In this document: piece after piece, positions 1 to 7,853 of the stretch
Layout of the letters: every line of letters starts with the position of its first letter
How positions within the stretch are numbered: the first letter of the stretch is position 1
Source: an uncultured Sneathia sp.
Lineage (GTDB): Bacteria; Fusobacteriota; Fusobacteriia; Fusobacteriales; Leptotrichiaceae
Direction: 5' to 3'
Assembly: GCA_902494065.1 (NCBI GenBank)
Contig: CABURZ010000034.1
Coordinates: forward strand, 1 to 12,177
DNA: 12,177 nt
Translations under genes and position numbers: made by a program
The notes under the pieces: generated by a model
Databases searched by the model: none
Told to the model about the DNA's origin: nothing
The model's input: only the letters and a program-made list of their open reading frames with translations

Positions 1-124
1 CCCCCCCCCCGTTTTTCAAGCGTTTTCGCTAACTTTCACTTATTATTTGTTAACTTTTTAAATTTATGGTTGTGAGGATATTAAAACATTGATTTTAATT
101 GATATGGCTTTATTTACTATTTAC
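1..124. other. Left contig edge, non-coding
   Basis: The contig opens with ten C (1-10), that is, a G run read outward on the minus strand, followed by AT-rich sequence with no convincing open frame on either strand. The only small structure is a four-pair hairpin AGCG-TTTT-CGCT at 19-30. I see no gene, RNA or repeat array here. The C run is out of keeping with the base composition and mirrors the G run at the right end, so it is probably an artefact. Confidence 0.55.
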
Positions 125-161
125 AAAAAAAATTGACTTCTAATTAGAAATCAATTTTTTT
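125..161 (-). terminator. Intrinsic terminator after yhfW
   Basis: A near-perfect palindrome begins three bases after the yhfW stop codon. On the plus strand it reads eight A, TTGA-C-TTCT, AATT, AGAA-A-TCAA, seven T. The single non-complementary pair (137/150) becomes a G-U wobble in the minus-strand RNA. The minus-strand transcript ends in a run of eight U, as expected of an intrinsic terminator. The structure could also work from the plus strand. It closes the yhf cluster. Confidence 0.85.
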
Positions 162-164
162 CTC

Positions 165-1388
165 TTATTTTAATAAATTTAAATAGCTTTTTCCTTGTTC
201 TACTTTTTCATCTATACCAAAATATTCTAGTACTGTATTTGCTGTATCACTCATACATTCTCTTAAGCCTATATTAATATTTTTCTTTTCATTAAATAAC
301 TTTTTGTTAAATATTAGTAATGGTACATTTTCCCTTGTATGACTTGATCTTCCTATAGTTGGATCATTTCCATGATCTGCTGTAATTACTAAAATATCCT
401 CGTTATTTAACTTTTCTATTATTTTACCTATATATTTATCAGCTATTTCTAATACATTTGCATATCTTTTAACATTTTCAGAATGACCCGATAAGTCTGT
501 TTCTTGTATATTTATACACATAAGTCCTTTTTTTAAATCATCTATTTGTTTTAATGTTAATTCAAATATAGTTTTAGTGTCAACCAAATTCATAAAGCTT
601 TTACCACCTTTATTGTATACTATGTCTGCTACTTTACCTATAAGGACTACATCAATATTGTTTTTGTGTAATATATTAGGAATTTGGTTATTTGGATTTA
701 CACCATACCCCATATGACGTACCATATATCCTTCTTCATAAACTTTAGATAATGGGGCATCTATTCCTATAAACTTTCCTTTTTTTCCCCTTGCAGCATC
801 TAAAATAGTTTGTCTTGTAGCTTTTGTTCCACCAAATACAATTACACGTTCTACTTCTACTATAGATCTAACTACACTTGCAATTTTTAATTCTTCCTCA
901 AATGAAATATTTTGAAATGTTGTAGTTACATTATATACTTGACCTAAGTCAGTTTCTAAATTATCTCCTATAGCAACTGTATCATTAACCCACAAAAACT
1001 TTACATTTTTACCTCTTCGCTCAACGTTATATCCTGCGTCTATTAACGCTTTTTCTACTCTATCAATGTAAAATGAAAATGGTTTATTTAAAGGTTTTTG
1101 TGTCTTAGTTCCCATTATTACCTGATGTCCTAGAAAAGTATCACCACCATGGTGTTGCAATTTTGATTTTCCACATATTTTGTATGTAACTTTTTTCATA
1201 TTTTCTGTTTCAAAATTCAAAATATTCATTAATCCTAAAGACTCAAGATTTTTTAATTTTAACCCCTTTATATTTTCTAGAATATGTTTTGCAGTATTTG
1301 TACCATAATCTTGAGGTCTAACTTCTACAACGTCATCCATATATCCAACACCAAATCCATCTAAAACTAGAATTACAAATCTACCCAT
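165..1388 (-). CDS. yhfW: YhfW-like phosphopentomutase-family metalloenzyme
   Basis: A 407-residue cytoplasmic enzyme of the alkaline phosphatase superfamily, closest in layout to phosphopentomutase and E. coli YhfW. The N-terminal metal site VLDGFGVG carries Asp10. GGDTFLGH (81-88) supplies the probable phosphate-accepting Thr84. ETDLSGH (296-302) and ITADHGND (335-342) with SSHTRE (348-353) supply the remaining metal ligands, and a cap domain lies between about residues 90 and 290. The family moves a phosphate on a sugar phosphate through two Mn ions, but the YhfW substrate is not known to me. The frame is open to 1421, but I chose the ATG at 1388 because AAGGAGA (1397-1403) stands nine bases upstream and the protein then starts right before the first metal motif. 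It overlaps the yhfX end by eight bases (ATGGGTAG), so translation is probably coupled. Last gene of the cluster. Confidence 0.88.
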   Translation of the reverse strand: MGRFVILVLDGFGVGYMDDVVEVRPQDYGTNTAKHILENIKGLKLKNLESLGLMNILNFETENMKKVTYKICGKSKLQHHGGDTFLGHQVIMGTKTQKPLNKPFSFYIDRVEKALIDAGYNVERRGKNVKFLWVNDTVAIGDNLETDLGQVYNVTTTFQNISFEEELKIASVVRSIVEVERVIVFGGTKATRQTILDAARGKKGKFIGIDAPLSKVYEEGYMVRHMGYGVNPNNQIPNILHKNNIDVVLIGKVADIVYNKGGKSFMNLVDTKTIFELTLKQIDDLKKGLMCINIQETDLSGHSENVKRYANVLEIADKYIGKIIEKLNNEDILVITADHGNDPTIGRSSHTRENVPLLIFNKKLFNEKKNINIGLRECMSDTANTVLEYFGIDEKVEQGKSYLNLLK

Positions 1389-2523
1389 TTTTCTTTTCTC
1401 CTTGTGTATTATATCTTCCAACTATCCTTACGTTACTAGTATGTATTCCTTCAATTAACACTACATCAGATCTTGTTACAAACATTTGCGTTCTAAAACA
1501 TAAAATTATAGGACTAAAAACGCTGTATTGACCTTTTAACGATAAATAATAGTCTATATTTTCTGAATTAAATTTCTCAACATCAACCACTCTATTTTCA
1601 ATGTATGCTTGTTTCATATGTCCTCTTGGATAATATCCTCCACCATAAAAATATGAATTTCCATTAAATGTATGAGATATTTCAGATATATATAGGTATG
1701 CTGGGTGTTCAACTCCACCATGGACATTTAATGGTGTAGTTCCTGTAAATGCATGCCCTGGTTCAGCTTCCGTTCCACCATATTTGCTTATAAGTTCAAT
1801 ATTTTCAACTGTTGTAACCGATGGTAAATTTATATGCTCTATTTTAAAACCCTTTGTATCTAAATATTCTTTTTCTTTTAACAATAATTTTAGATTATTT
1901 GTTTCTTTCAGCTTTTTATCATTTTCTGAGTACAAAAAGCACGGAAAAGATGTTAGACCGTTCAGTCTTATGTTGTCTAGTTTTAATATTTTAGGTAACA
2001 GATTTTCCACATCTTCAAACGAAAATCCTGCTTCTTGACCACAATAAATTTCAGAGTTTTCATCTACCATTCTTAACATAATATCTTGAACAATATTCAA
2101 TGACTTAGAAATTTTTGATATTTCCTCTATCATTTCATATGAGTATACCGTTATTATATCAACTCCATATGATATAACTTTTGAAAGCATTACTTTAGGT
2201 ATTTGAACGAGATGTCCAACATTACATATTTTACAATTGCTTTTCATTAGAACTTCTATTTCTTTAAAATCTACACATACAGCTCCACTATAACCTAATT
2301 CTTCTAATTTTTTTGCTAAATATGGGTTTCTTCCAACTTGCTTTAGCATATAGTACAATTTTATATTATTCTTTTTGGCACTATCTAAAATTAATTTAGC
2401 ATTTTTTAAAAACATATCCACATCTATACAATAAGAATCCGGCAATATCTTTCCTTCGTTATATAGTTTTAGTGTATCTTCAACAAATTTTCTATTATTT
2501 TGTAATAATTTATTCAGAAACAT
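1381..2523 (-). CDS. yhfX: YhfX-like alanine-racemase-fold PLP enzyme
   Basis: A 380-residue fold-type III PLP-dependent protein of the YhfX family. The N-terminal alanine racemase-type barrel spans about residues 25-240. The segment LYYMLKQVGRNP places the probable Schiff-base Lys at residue 61, where racemases have their catalytic lysine. Family-typical stretches follow: GGTEAEPGHAFTGTTPLNV and then GGGYYPRGHMKQA in the C-terminal beta domain. Related fold-type III enzymes racemise, decarboxylate or cleave amino acids. The reaction of YhfX is unknown to me, and I infer only an amino-acid-like substrate. The frame opens with TTG at 2526 followed directly by ATG at 2523. I take the ATG, with AGAGG a few bases upstream as a weak ribosome site. 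It overlaps the end of yhfS by 14 bases and the start of yhfW by eight, so the three enzymes are probably made together. Confidence 0.87.
   Translation of the reverse strand: MFLNKLLQNNRKFVEDTLKLYNEGKILPDSYCIDVDMFLKNAKLILDSAKKNNIKLYYMLKQVGRNPYLAKKLEELGYSGAVCVDFKEIEVLMKSNCKICNVGHLVQIPKVMLSKVISYGVDIITVYSYEMIEEISKISKSLNIVQDIMLRMVDENSEIYCGQEAGFSFEDVENLLPKILKLDNIRLNGLTSFPCFLYSENDKKLKETNNLKLLLKEKEYLDTKGFKIEHINLPSVTTVENIELISKYGGTEAEPGHAFTGTTPLNVHGGVEHPAYLYISEISHTFNGNSYFYGGGYYPRGHMKQAYIENRVVDVEKFNSENIDYYLSLKGQYSVFSPIILCFRTQMFVTRSDVVLIEGIHTSNVRIVGRYNTQGEKKNG
1397..1403 (-). promoter_or_regulatory. Ribosome binding site fixing the yhfW start
   Basis: AAGGAGA on the minus strand, nine bases before ATG 1388 and inside the yhfX coding end. 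It favours the internal ATG over the upstream in-frame start at 1421, which has no such site and would put 33 more bases of overlap on yhfX. Confidence 0.75.
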
Positions 2524-3628
2524 CAATATCGCCTCTTTCTAACTTATATGCCTTTTCAATTATATTTGCTATATTTTCTGCACCCGCTCTATTAGGATTT
2601 ATTCTTATCATAGTTTCAGCTAAACTAGGATCGGAAGCTATAAATGTACCAGAAACCCTATATATCAAAGGATTCATCTCAAACTTAGACTCTGCACCTA
2701 CTGGATGTGATAAACCTCCAAATTTTATTGTTTTTTGCAATATATTTTTTGCAATTTTTTCTTTAAATTCTACCAATATTACTTTTGATTGAGAATTTGC
2801 TATATATACATTTTTAATATATGGAAATCTTTTTTCATCTTTTAATATTGTGTATAATTTTTCTATTTGCATAGCTTGTATACTTAGACTTACTTGTGCA
2901 TATACTAGGCCACGCAATACTTGCATGGCCTCAAACCCTTGAACTTGAGATCCTCCAGAATAATTTTGTTTTCTCATACTATCTATATATTCTTTTTTAC
3001 CTATTATAGCTCCTACTCCTACTGGACCTAATAATTTAAAACAAGAAAACGCTGAAATATCCGCTCCCATCTCAACACCATTTTTTTGTGTTTTGCATAC
3101 TGCATAATTATCGTCTACAACTATTTTTATATTCTTATCAATTAATTTAATTTTAGTTATAACTTCCTCCAAGTCATATCTATCATCAATTTTTTGACGC
3201 GTATGTTGTAATAATACAACTTTAATATTATTATTTTTTATACATTCACTAAGTTTATCTAAATTGTTAAAGTCATATTTTGAAATATTAATTTTCATTG
3301 ATTTCAAGCTATATTCGCTTGTCTTATATATAGGTCCATCATGTACAAGTATATTATCTTTGTCTTTTAAAAATTCAAAAAATGTTAATCTTAAGGCATT
3401 TGTACCAGATCCCCTTACTAAAAAAGCATCTTCTGCATTAAAGAATTTTGCTAATATTTTTTCAACCAAACGTGTTCTTTTTGGCATATTATTTGTCTTT
3501 TCAACACCTAAATCACCTAAGTCCAAAATATCGTTACCTGAAATATTTTCACCTATTAATTCAACTAATCTAAATTGTCTTTTCATAGCCTCATCTAATG
3601 ATATAGATTTCAAGGGATATGTTTTCAT
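2510..3628 (-). CDS. yhfS: YhfS-like fold-type I PLP enzyme
   Basis: A 372-residue cytoplasmic fold-type I PLP enzyme resembling the aminotransferase / Cys-Met metabolism group and E. coli YhfS. RGSGTNALR (72-80) fits the phosphate-binding turn. VVDDNYAV (171-178) offers the Asp that pairs with the pyridine nitrogen, and SAFSCFKLLGPVGVG carries the probable PLP Lys198. SGTFIASDPS and RINPNRAG near the C-terminus fit the carboxylate-binding small domain. The family carries out transamination, elimination or replacement on amino acids, and the actual substrate is unknown. Start ATG 3628 is preceded by GAGGTAG (3632-3638), which overlaps the stop codon of the serine hydrolase. The gap between the two genes is eight bases, which argues for one transcript. 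Confidence 0.87.
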   Translation of the reverse strand: MKTYPLKSISLDEAMKRQFRLVELIGENISGNDILDLGDLGVEKTNNMPKRTRLVEKILAKFFNAEDAFLVRGSGTNALRLTFFEFLKDKDNILVHDGPIYKTSEYSLKSMKINISKYDFNNLDKLSECIKNNNIKVVLLQHTRQKIDDRYDLEEVITKIKLIDKNIKIVVDDNYAVCKTQKNGVEMGADISAFSCFKLLGPVGVGAIIGKKEYIDSMRKQNYSGGSQVQGFEAMQVLRGLVYAQVSLSIQAMQIEKLYTILKDEKRFPYIKNVYIANSQSKVILVEFKEKIAKNILQKTIKFGGLSHPVGAESKFEMNPLIYRVSGTFIASDPSLAETMIRINPNRAGAENIANIIEKAYKLERGDIDVSE

Positions 3629-3636
3629 TTTCTACC

Positions 3637-4857
3637 TCATTTCTTGTATAATACATCTCCAACTAAATTCATAACTTCTCTTGCATATTTCCATGTTGAT
3701 TTATAGCTTCCGCTAGGTTCAACTCCATAATTTTGTTTATTTGTTAATATGATAACTTGTATATTATTATCTAGATCATACACAACTTGCGTACCTGTAA
3801 ATCCTGTATGACCTACAAATTTATCAGTTGCATATTTACCCATATAACCTTTATCAATTCCACCTCTATTTATTTCATAACCATATCCGTGACCAAATTT
3901 ACTTTGCTTTTTTGTAAATTCTTTAACAACATTTTCACTGTACATTTCTTTATTTTTATATTTTCCATTATTTAACAATACTTCTCCCAAAATGTATAAG
4001 TCATATGCTGTTGAAAATAGTCCTGCATGACCTGCAACACCATTATTTGCATAATATGCATTACCATCATTTACACTTCCAGTTAATGTATGTAATCTCC
4101 AATATTTAAATGAATCAAAGTTTTCATCAATTTTATATCCGAAATTATCATCATAAATCATTTTTTGTTCAAAGGGATTTCCATGCGAAGTTGATGCAAT
4201 ATTATTTTTACTAAAAACTTCTAATGGCAAATATCTTGTTCTTTTTAATTTTAATGGTTTATATATCTCATTTAATACATAATCATTTATTTTTTCACCT
4301 GTTACAGCTTCTACTACAAACGCTAAAGTCATAAATGAAAAGTCACTATACTTTCTATTAGTTCCAGTTTTATACTCTAGTGGTAAATTGCAAATGTATT
4401 CTAATTCTTCTTTACTGTTTTTTACATGATAATATGTAGGAAGCCATGGTGTTAATCCTGAAGTATGTGTTAATAAATCACGTATTCTAATATTTTCTTT
4501 ACCATTTTTTGCAAACTCTGGTATATATTTACAAACTTTATCATCTAAATTTATCTTATTTTCAGATACTAATTTCATAATACTTTGTGTTGTAGCAAAT
4601 ATTTTTGTAAGTGATGCCAAATCAAATATAGTATCTTTTTTCATCTTTCTAATTTTTTCAACACCATTTTCTAAAACTTGTGCATTACCTTTTGCTTTGT
4701 AGTATAATATTTTTCCATTTTTAGAAACTAGTACAACTGAACCTGGTATTGTTTTATTTTCTATGTATTTTTGAGTAATTTCATCAATATCACCAAATTT
4801 TGCACTAAATCCAATAAAACTCAAAAATGCGACTAGAAACAAACAAAATTTTTTCAT
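3637..4857 (-). CDS. Exported beta-lactamase-family serine hydrolase
   Basis: A 406-residue protein of the class C beta-lactamase / low-molecular-weight PBP / esterase superfamily. An N-terminal signal peptide (MKKFCLFLVAFLSFIGFSA) predicts export. Cys5 is not in a lipobox, so I expect a soluble periplasmic or surface enzyme. The catalytic SxxK is ASLTK with Ser82 and Lys85. The second motif is KYSD with Tyr170, and the third is GHTG in DKFVGHTGFTG, replacing KTG. LLTHTSGL (128-135) is typical of this superfamily. Members hydrolyse beta-lactams, D-amino-acid peptides or esters, and sequence alone cannot choose between these. Ribosome site AAGGAG (4868-4873) stands ten bases before ATG 4857 and directly follows the php stop, with a 17-base gap. 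It lies inside a yhf-type cluster, between php and yhfS, and is the only clearly exported soluble protein there. I infer it prepares or releases the substrate outside the membrane. An independent cell-wall role is possible. Confidence 0.85.
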   Translation of the reverse strand: MKKFCLFLVAFLSFIGFSAKFGDIDEITQKYIENKTIPGSVVLVSKNGKILYYKAKGNAQVLENGVEKIRKMKKDTIFDLASLTKIFATTQSIMKLVSENKINLDDKVCKYIPEFAKNGKENIRIRDLLTHTSGLTPWLPTYYHVKNSKEELEYICNLPLEYKTGTNRKYSDFSFMTLAFVVEAVTGEKINDYVLNEIYKPLKLKRTRYLPLEVFSKNNIASTSHGNPFEQKMIYDDNFGYKIDENFDSFKYWRLHTLTGSVNDGNAYYANNGVAGHAGLFSTAYDLYILGEVLLNNGKYKNKEMYSENVVKEFTKKQSKFGHGYGYEINRGGIDKGYMGKYATDKFVGHTGFTGTQVVYDLDNNIQVIILTNKQNYGVEPSGSYKSTWKYAREVMNLVGDVLYKK

Positions 4858-4874
4858 TTTACTTTTTCTCCTTT

Positions 4875-5750
4875 TTAAACTTTAAAAAACTTTTTAGGAT
4901 TTTCACGTAACATCATCTGTATTGATTCTTCTAAAACACCCTCTTTTCTTGCTAGTGGCAAAAATTTATCAAATAAATATGAATAGCCTATTCCGCCCAT
5001 AAATTCCATATTAGATTTTCTTGAAATATCTTGTGATAAAAATACTTTATCTATCATACCTAAATCTTGTAGCTTTTTTAATAACTTTGCCCTATTTAAA
5101 TCAGGTAGGTAGTTATTCTTACCTATTGTATCAAATGCAATGTATACACCTTTTTTTAGTATATCAACTATATATTCTATATCATCGCTTAGATCTACAT
5201 GTCCGATAATAACTTTAGATAAATCAACTTTATGCTTTTCTAAAAATTCTATCTGTCCTTTTGCATATGTTCCTAAAGTTGTATGTGTACTAATAGGAAT
5301 TCCTGTTTTTTTATGAGCTATAACTACACTTTCAAAAACTTTTTTCTCTTCTTTGGTCATTTCATCTTTACTTGTCCCAATTTCTCCTAACATTCTTGCC
5401 TTAATAGTAGTGCCATCCATACCTTTTTCTATATCAGAAATCAATAAATTTGCTAATTCATCTACACTTGAATCATATACATATTCTGGCAAAAATGGTT
5501 CTTTATAAAATCCTGTAGAACAAATAAAGTTAATTTTTGAATTATTAGCGATTTCTTGTACTTTAGCTACATTTCTACCCATACCTCTATTTGTAACTTC
5601 TAATATATTTCTGACTCCTTTAGAATATAGCTTTTTCATTTCTAACATTATCTTATCTTGACAATCAACTCTACAATCTAAATTCTTTTTTGGCCCCGAT
5701 AAATCTATACACATATGTTCATGCATTAATGTATAACCTTCATGTAACAT
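4875..5750 (-). CDS. php: Php (YhfV)-like phosphotriesterase homology protein
   Basis: A 291-residue amidohydrolase-superfamily enzyme strongly resembling E. coli phosphotriesterase homology protein, as in GYTLMHEHMCIDLSG near the start and RENPKKFF at the end. The metal site can be read in full: His10 and His12 (HEH), Glu123 in GEIGTS where true phosphotriesterases have a carbamylated Lys, His156 in STHT, His184 in IGHVDL and Asp241 in SQDISR. The family hydrolyses phosphoesters, lactones or carboxyl esters through two metal ions. The natural substrate of Php is unknown to me. It starts nine bases after yhfT, with TAGGAG (the TAG being the yhfT stop) serving as ribosome site. Its length matches the E. 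coli protein. Probably cytoplasmic. Confidence 0.92.
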   Translation of the reverse strand: MLHEGYTLMHEHMCIDLSGPKKNLDCRVDCQDKIMLEMKKLYSKGVRNILEVTNRGMGRNVAKVQEIANNSKINFICSTGFYKEPFLPEYVYDSSVDELANLLISDIEKGMDGTTIKARMLGEIGTSKDEMTKEEKKVFESVVIAHKKTGIPISTHTTLGTYAKGQIEFLEKHKVDLSKVIIGHVDLSDDIEYIVDILKKGVYIAFDTIGKNNYLPDLNRAKLLKKLQDLGMIDKVFLSQDISRKSNMEFMGGIGYSYLFDKFLPLARKEGVLEESIQMMLRENPKKFFKV

Positions 5751-5759
5751 TTTTTTCTC

Positions 5760-7061
5760 CTATCCAGCAACAACTGGTACAAATAATTTTAATATAAATA
5801 AAATATTTAATAAAATTCCAAATGCTATTGTAGCTATTGGTCCTACTGCCATATCTACTAATGGCTTTTTAGCCGCTCTATTTAATAAGTATGCACCTAT
5901 AACAAACAAGAAACCTAATCCGTTATTATTTGCCATTGCATTACATGAAATCATAGCACCCACCAAAATAGCTATTTCTAATACTTTTGTCATACTAGTT
6001 CTTATTTGATCTCCACATGCTTTAATACCTGGGAATCTATCTAATAATTTAGCAATTTGTTCTAATAATATAATTTCTAATGCTAATACAATTGCACCAA
6101 CTATAAATGCTAATATAGGATTTTTGATAAATATACCTATAACAAAGACAAAAGTTAGTCCAGTTGGTCCATACACACCTGTTGTAATTGCTGTTGTTGC
6201 AACTAGCGGAATAAATCCTATTGTTCTAGCTAATGCTACTATACCTGCATCAGATAGTTTACCTTCTTGCATTAAATTAAGTGATATAGGATCTCCTGCT
6301 AACATATTTAAACTAACAGCAGCTGATACCAACCCACCCATTATTGCAAGTATAATTATATTTTTCTTAACCTTTGCAACTCTTTGTGAGAAAATTCCTA
6401 TCAATTTTTCATTTGAATTTGTTACTTCTGTTTTATCCATTATAGCAAATATCAACATTACAACTATACCAACAAGTAGTGCAATTCCGTCTGCATTTAG
6501 TGCTACTTTAGCTTGGGATAATTGGAATTTACCAAACATTGACACTATTTGTCTTACAATTATTACAATTGCTAAAGATAATATACCCTTTTTAACACCA
6601 TATTGATACCCAACAACAAGAACTGGGAATACTGCAAATGCAACTATTATAGGACTTCCTATGCTAGCCAAATTTGGTAAGAAATTAACTGGCAATTTTG
6701 CAAATATATCTACTATTGCTTTTAAACCAAGAACTAAACCAATTCCATATACTGCACCTATTACAGCAGATAAACCCATACCTTTTTTATCATCTTGACA
6801 TGCTGTACCTATAATATCTGTTCCTAGTAAAATACTGTGTATAAGTATAATACTTTTACCTATTGAAAATGGAATACCAAATCCTATAACCAAACCAAAA
6901 CTAAGTGCAAAACTTGTGGCTAGTAATGATTTTCTATCCATTCTTTTTTCTAAATATTCAGGAACTAATGGTCTTAAACCATCATTAAACACGGCTATAC
7001 CTTGATTAGCTAAAACTGATGCAAGTCCAGCTAGTATTGCCATAACAACAATTTTAATCAT
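5760..7061 (-). CDS. yhfT: YhfT-like inner membrane protein, probable transporter
   Basis: A 433-residue, highly hydrophobic polytopic protein with roughly ten or more membrane segments, matching E. coli YhfT in length and in its opening (MIKIVVMAILAGLASVLANQ, then GLRPLVPEY). Gly- and Ala-rich helices alternate with short charged loops. The longest basic loop is around SQRVAKVKKN in the middle, and small conserved-looking turns include DDKKGMG and GPTGLTF. It is the only multi-spanning membrane protein in the cluster, so I infer it imports the pathway substrate. The family has no function I know of. The frame is open back to a TTG at 7076, but GGAGG at 7070-7074 stands eight bases before ATG 7061, so I start there. 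It overlaps the end of yhfU by eight bases (ATGATTAA). Confidence 0.85.
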   Translation of the reverse strand: MIKIVVMAILAGLASVLANQGIAVFNDGLRPLVPEYLEKRMDRKSLLATSFALSFGLVIGFGIPFSIGKSIILIHSILLGTDIIGTACQDDKKGMGLSAVIGAVYGIGLVLGLKAIVDIFAKLPVNFLPNLASIGSPIIVAFAVFPVLVVGYQYGVKKGILSLAIVIIVRQIVSMFGKFQLSQAKVALNADGIALLVGIVVMLIFAIMDKTEVTNSNEKLIGIFSQRVAKVKKNIIILAIMGGLVSAAVSLNMLAGDPISLNLMQEGKLSDAGIVALARTIGFIPLVATTAITTGVYGPTGLTFVFVIGIFIKNPILAFIVGAIVLALEIILLEQIAKLLDRFPGIKACGDQIRTSMTKVLEIAILVGAMISCNAMANNNGLGFLFVIGAYLLNRAAKKPLVDMAVGPIATIAFGILLNILFILKLFVPVVAG

Positions 7062-7419
7062 TGCAACTACCTCCAATATATTTTCCTATAATCTCTATAC
7101 TACTTCTAGCAGCATTTGGAGTGAATCCGAATGCTATTTTACCATTTTCTATGCCTTGCTTTATTTCATTTTCTGTCAAATTATGCCCAGGGCTTGATAC
7201 TGTTAAACATTTATTTGCACCTAATATTGCAATAGCCATAGCTAATGCACCACCTCCACCAGTATTACATGCTCCAAAGTAATAATCATATTTCCCCATT
7301 TTTGTATTCATTGCAGCATCTATATCTGATTCAATTACTACTAAATCATTAGGAAACTTTTCTCTTAAAATGCTTGCAACATTTTCTTTGTCAATTTGAC
7401 CGCCAACAACAATTTTCAT
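7054..7419 (-). CDS. yhfU: YhfU-like DUF2620 protein
   Basis: A 121-residue small cytoplasmic protein of the YhfU/DUF2620 family, about the same length as the E. coli protein. It opens MKIVVGGQID, has a glycine-rich loop GACNTGGGGALAMAIA in the middle, then TVSSPGHNLTENEI and FGFTPNAARSS. The Gly-rich loop and alternating beta/alpha pattern suggest a small nucleotide- or phosphate-binding fold, but this is inference; no catalytic role is known to me. AAGGAG (7428-7433) lies eight bases before ATG 7419, and the gene begins three bases after the yhfY stop. It is immediately followed by, and overlaps, yhfT, and the same pairing occurs in E. coli, so a role together with the transporter is plausible. 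Confidence 0.87.
   Translation of the reverse strand: MKIVVGGQIDKENVASILREKFPNDLVVIESDIDAAMNTKMGKYDYYFGACNTGGGGALAMAIAILGANKCLTVSSPGHNLTENEIKQGIENGKIAFGFTPNAARSSIEIIGKYIGGSCND
7070..7074 (-). promoter_or_regulatory. Ribosome binding site deciding the yhfT start
   Basis: GGAGG on the minus strand, eight bases upstream of ATG 7061 and within the last codons of yhfU, where it encodes part of the Gly-Gly-Ser stretch before the C-terminus. An upstream TTG at 7076 would place the start before this site, so it is unlikely. Confidence 0.75.
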
Positions 7420-7422
7420 ATA

Positions 7423-7779
7423 TCAAACTCCTTCCAACATATTAATCATGTGTAATATAATAAATCCTTTTTCGTTCTTTGAGATAGTTCCAAAAATTTT
7501 TTCCTCAAGATTTTCAACTATATCTTTAGATAATTTATAATATTTTGAACTTTTTATTTCATCTATACTATCCTGATCTAGGCCTTCTATATCACCTTTA
7601 TCCCTTCTGCCCAAATACATTGCAACATGCGTTACTAATATTGATGCATTTTCTTCAGTTACGCAAATATTATATTCTTTTTTTAATAACTCTATCATTG
7701 ACACCATTTTTTTCATGTTATCTTCACTTAAAATATTGGCATCTTTCATAATTTGTAATCTTTGCAATAGTTTTTCCAT
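7423..7779 (-). CDS. yhfY: YhfY-like single PRD-domain protein
   Basis: A 118-residue, mostly helical protein that fits one PTS regulation domain (PRD). His51 in LVTHVAMYLGRR and His110 in FIILHMINML sit where PRDs carry their two regulatory histidines. It has neither an N-terminal RNA-binding CAT domain as in BglG/LicT nor a DNA-binding domain, so it cannot act alone as an antiterminator or activator. I infer that it senses PTS phosphorylation and signals to a partner, perhaps YhfZ encoded just upstream. AAGGTGA (7784-7790) precedes ATG 7779. It is the first gene of the tightly packed part of the cluster, 48 bases after yhfZ, and that gap contains one copy of the 20-base box. Confidence 0.8.
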   Translation of the reverse strand: MEKLLQRLQIMKDANILSEDNMKKMVSMIELLKKEYNICVTEENASILVTHVAMYLGRRDKGDIEGLDQDSIDEIKSSKYYKLSKDIVENLEEKIFGTISKNEKGFIILHMINMLEGV

Positions 7780-7793
7780 GCTCTCACCTTAAT

Positions 7794-7813
7794 TTTCATT
7801 TTTTTGAATATTT
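7794..7813 (-). repeat. 20-base box, copy upstream of yhfY
   Basis: Plus-strand sequence TTTCATTTTTTTGAATATTT, identical to the box at 8745-8764. It contains the inverted repeat TTCA-N6-TGAA (7795-7808). It ends 14 bases before the yhfY start codon and sits just upstream of the ribosome site. Similarity to the other copy extends a few bases toward the gene. A candidate operator or leader element; function inferred from position and duplication only. Confidence 0.6.
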
Positions 7814-7818
7814 GATTT

Positions 7819-7853
7819 AAAAAATTATTAGTACCTAGGTACTATAATTTTTT
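7819..7853 (-). terminator. Palindrome at yhfZ 3' end, terminator or attenuator
   Basis: A 35-base palindrome: AAAAAATTAT (7819-7828) pairs with ATAATTTTTT (7844-7853) around a perfect 14-base palindrome AGTACCTAGGTACT (7830-7843), with one bulged base at 7829. It overlaps the last codons and stop of yhfZ and leaves six U at its end in the minus-strand RNA. Its design matches the terminators at 125-161 and 9501-9540. It would stop or attenuate transcription from yhfZ into yhfY. The inner AGTACC/GGTACT dyad could instead be a protein operator. Confidence 0.65.

Noticed and set aside
57..86. A 30-base stretch ending ATTAAAAC that recalls the 3' end of some type I CRISPR repeats
   Set aside because: Only one copy is visible, no second repeat appears at a spacer's distance on either side, and no cas gene is present.
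3264..3674. 136-codon plus-strand frame across the yhfS start
   Set aside because: Runs antisense through yhfS and the gene junction; no domain, and yhfS is well supported.
4858..4905. A/T-run pair near the php end as a terminator between php and the serine hydrolase
   Set aside because: Only short A and T runs with no proper stem, and it overlaps the serine hydrolase ribosome site.
6124..6606. 160-codon open frame on the plus strand
   Set aside because: It lies antisense inside yhfT and mirrors its hydrophobic codons; no ribosome site and no recognisable domain.
7819..7853. A BglG-type antitermination switch worked by YhfY
   Set aside because: YhfY is only a PRD and has no CAT RNA-binding domain, and no second alternative hairpin overlapping the palindrome was found by eye.
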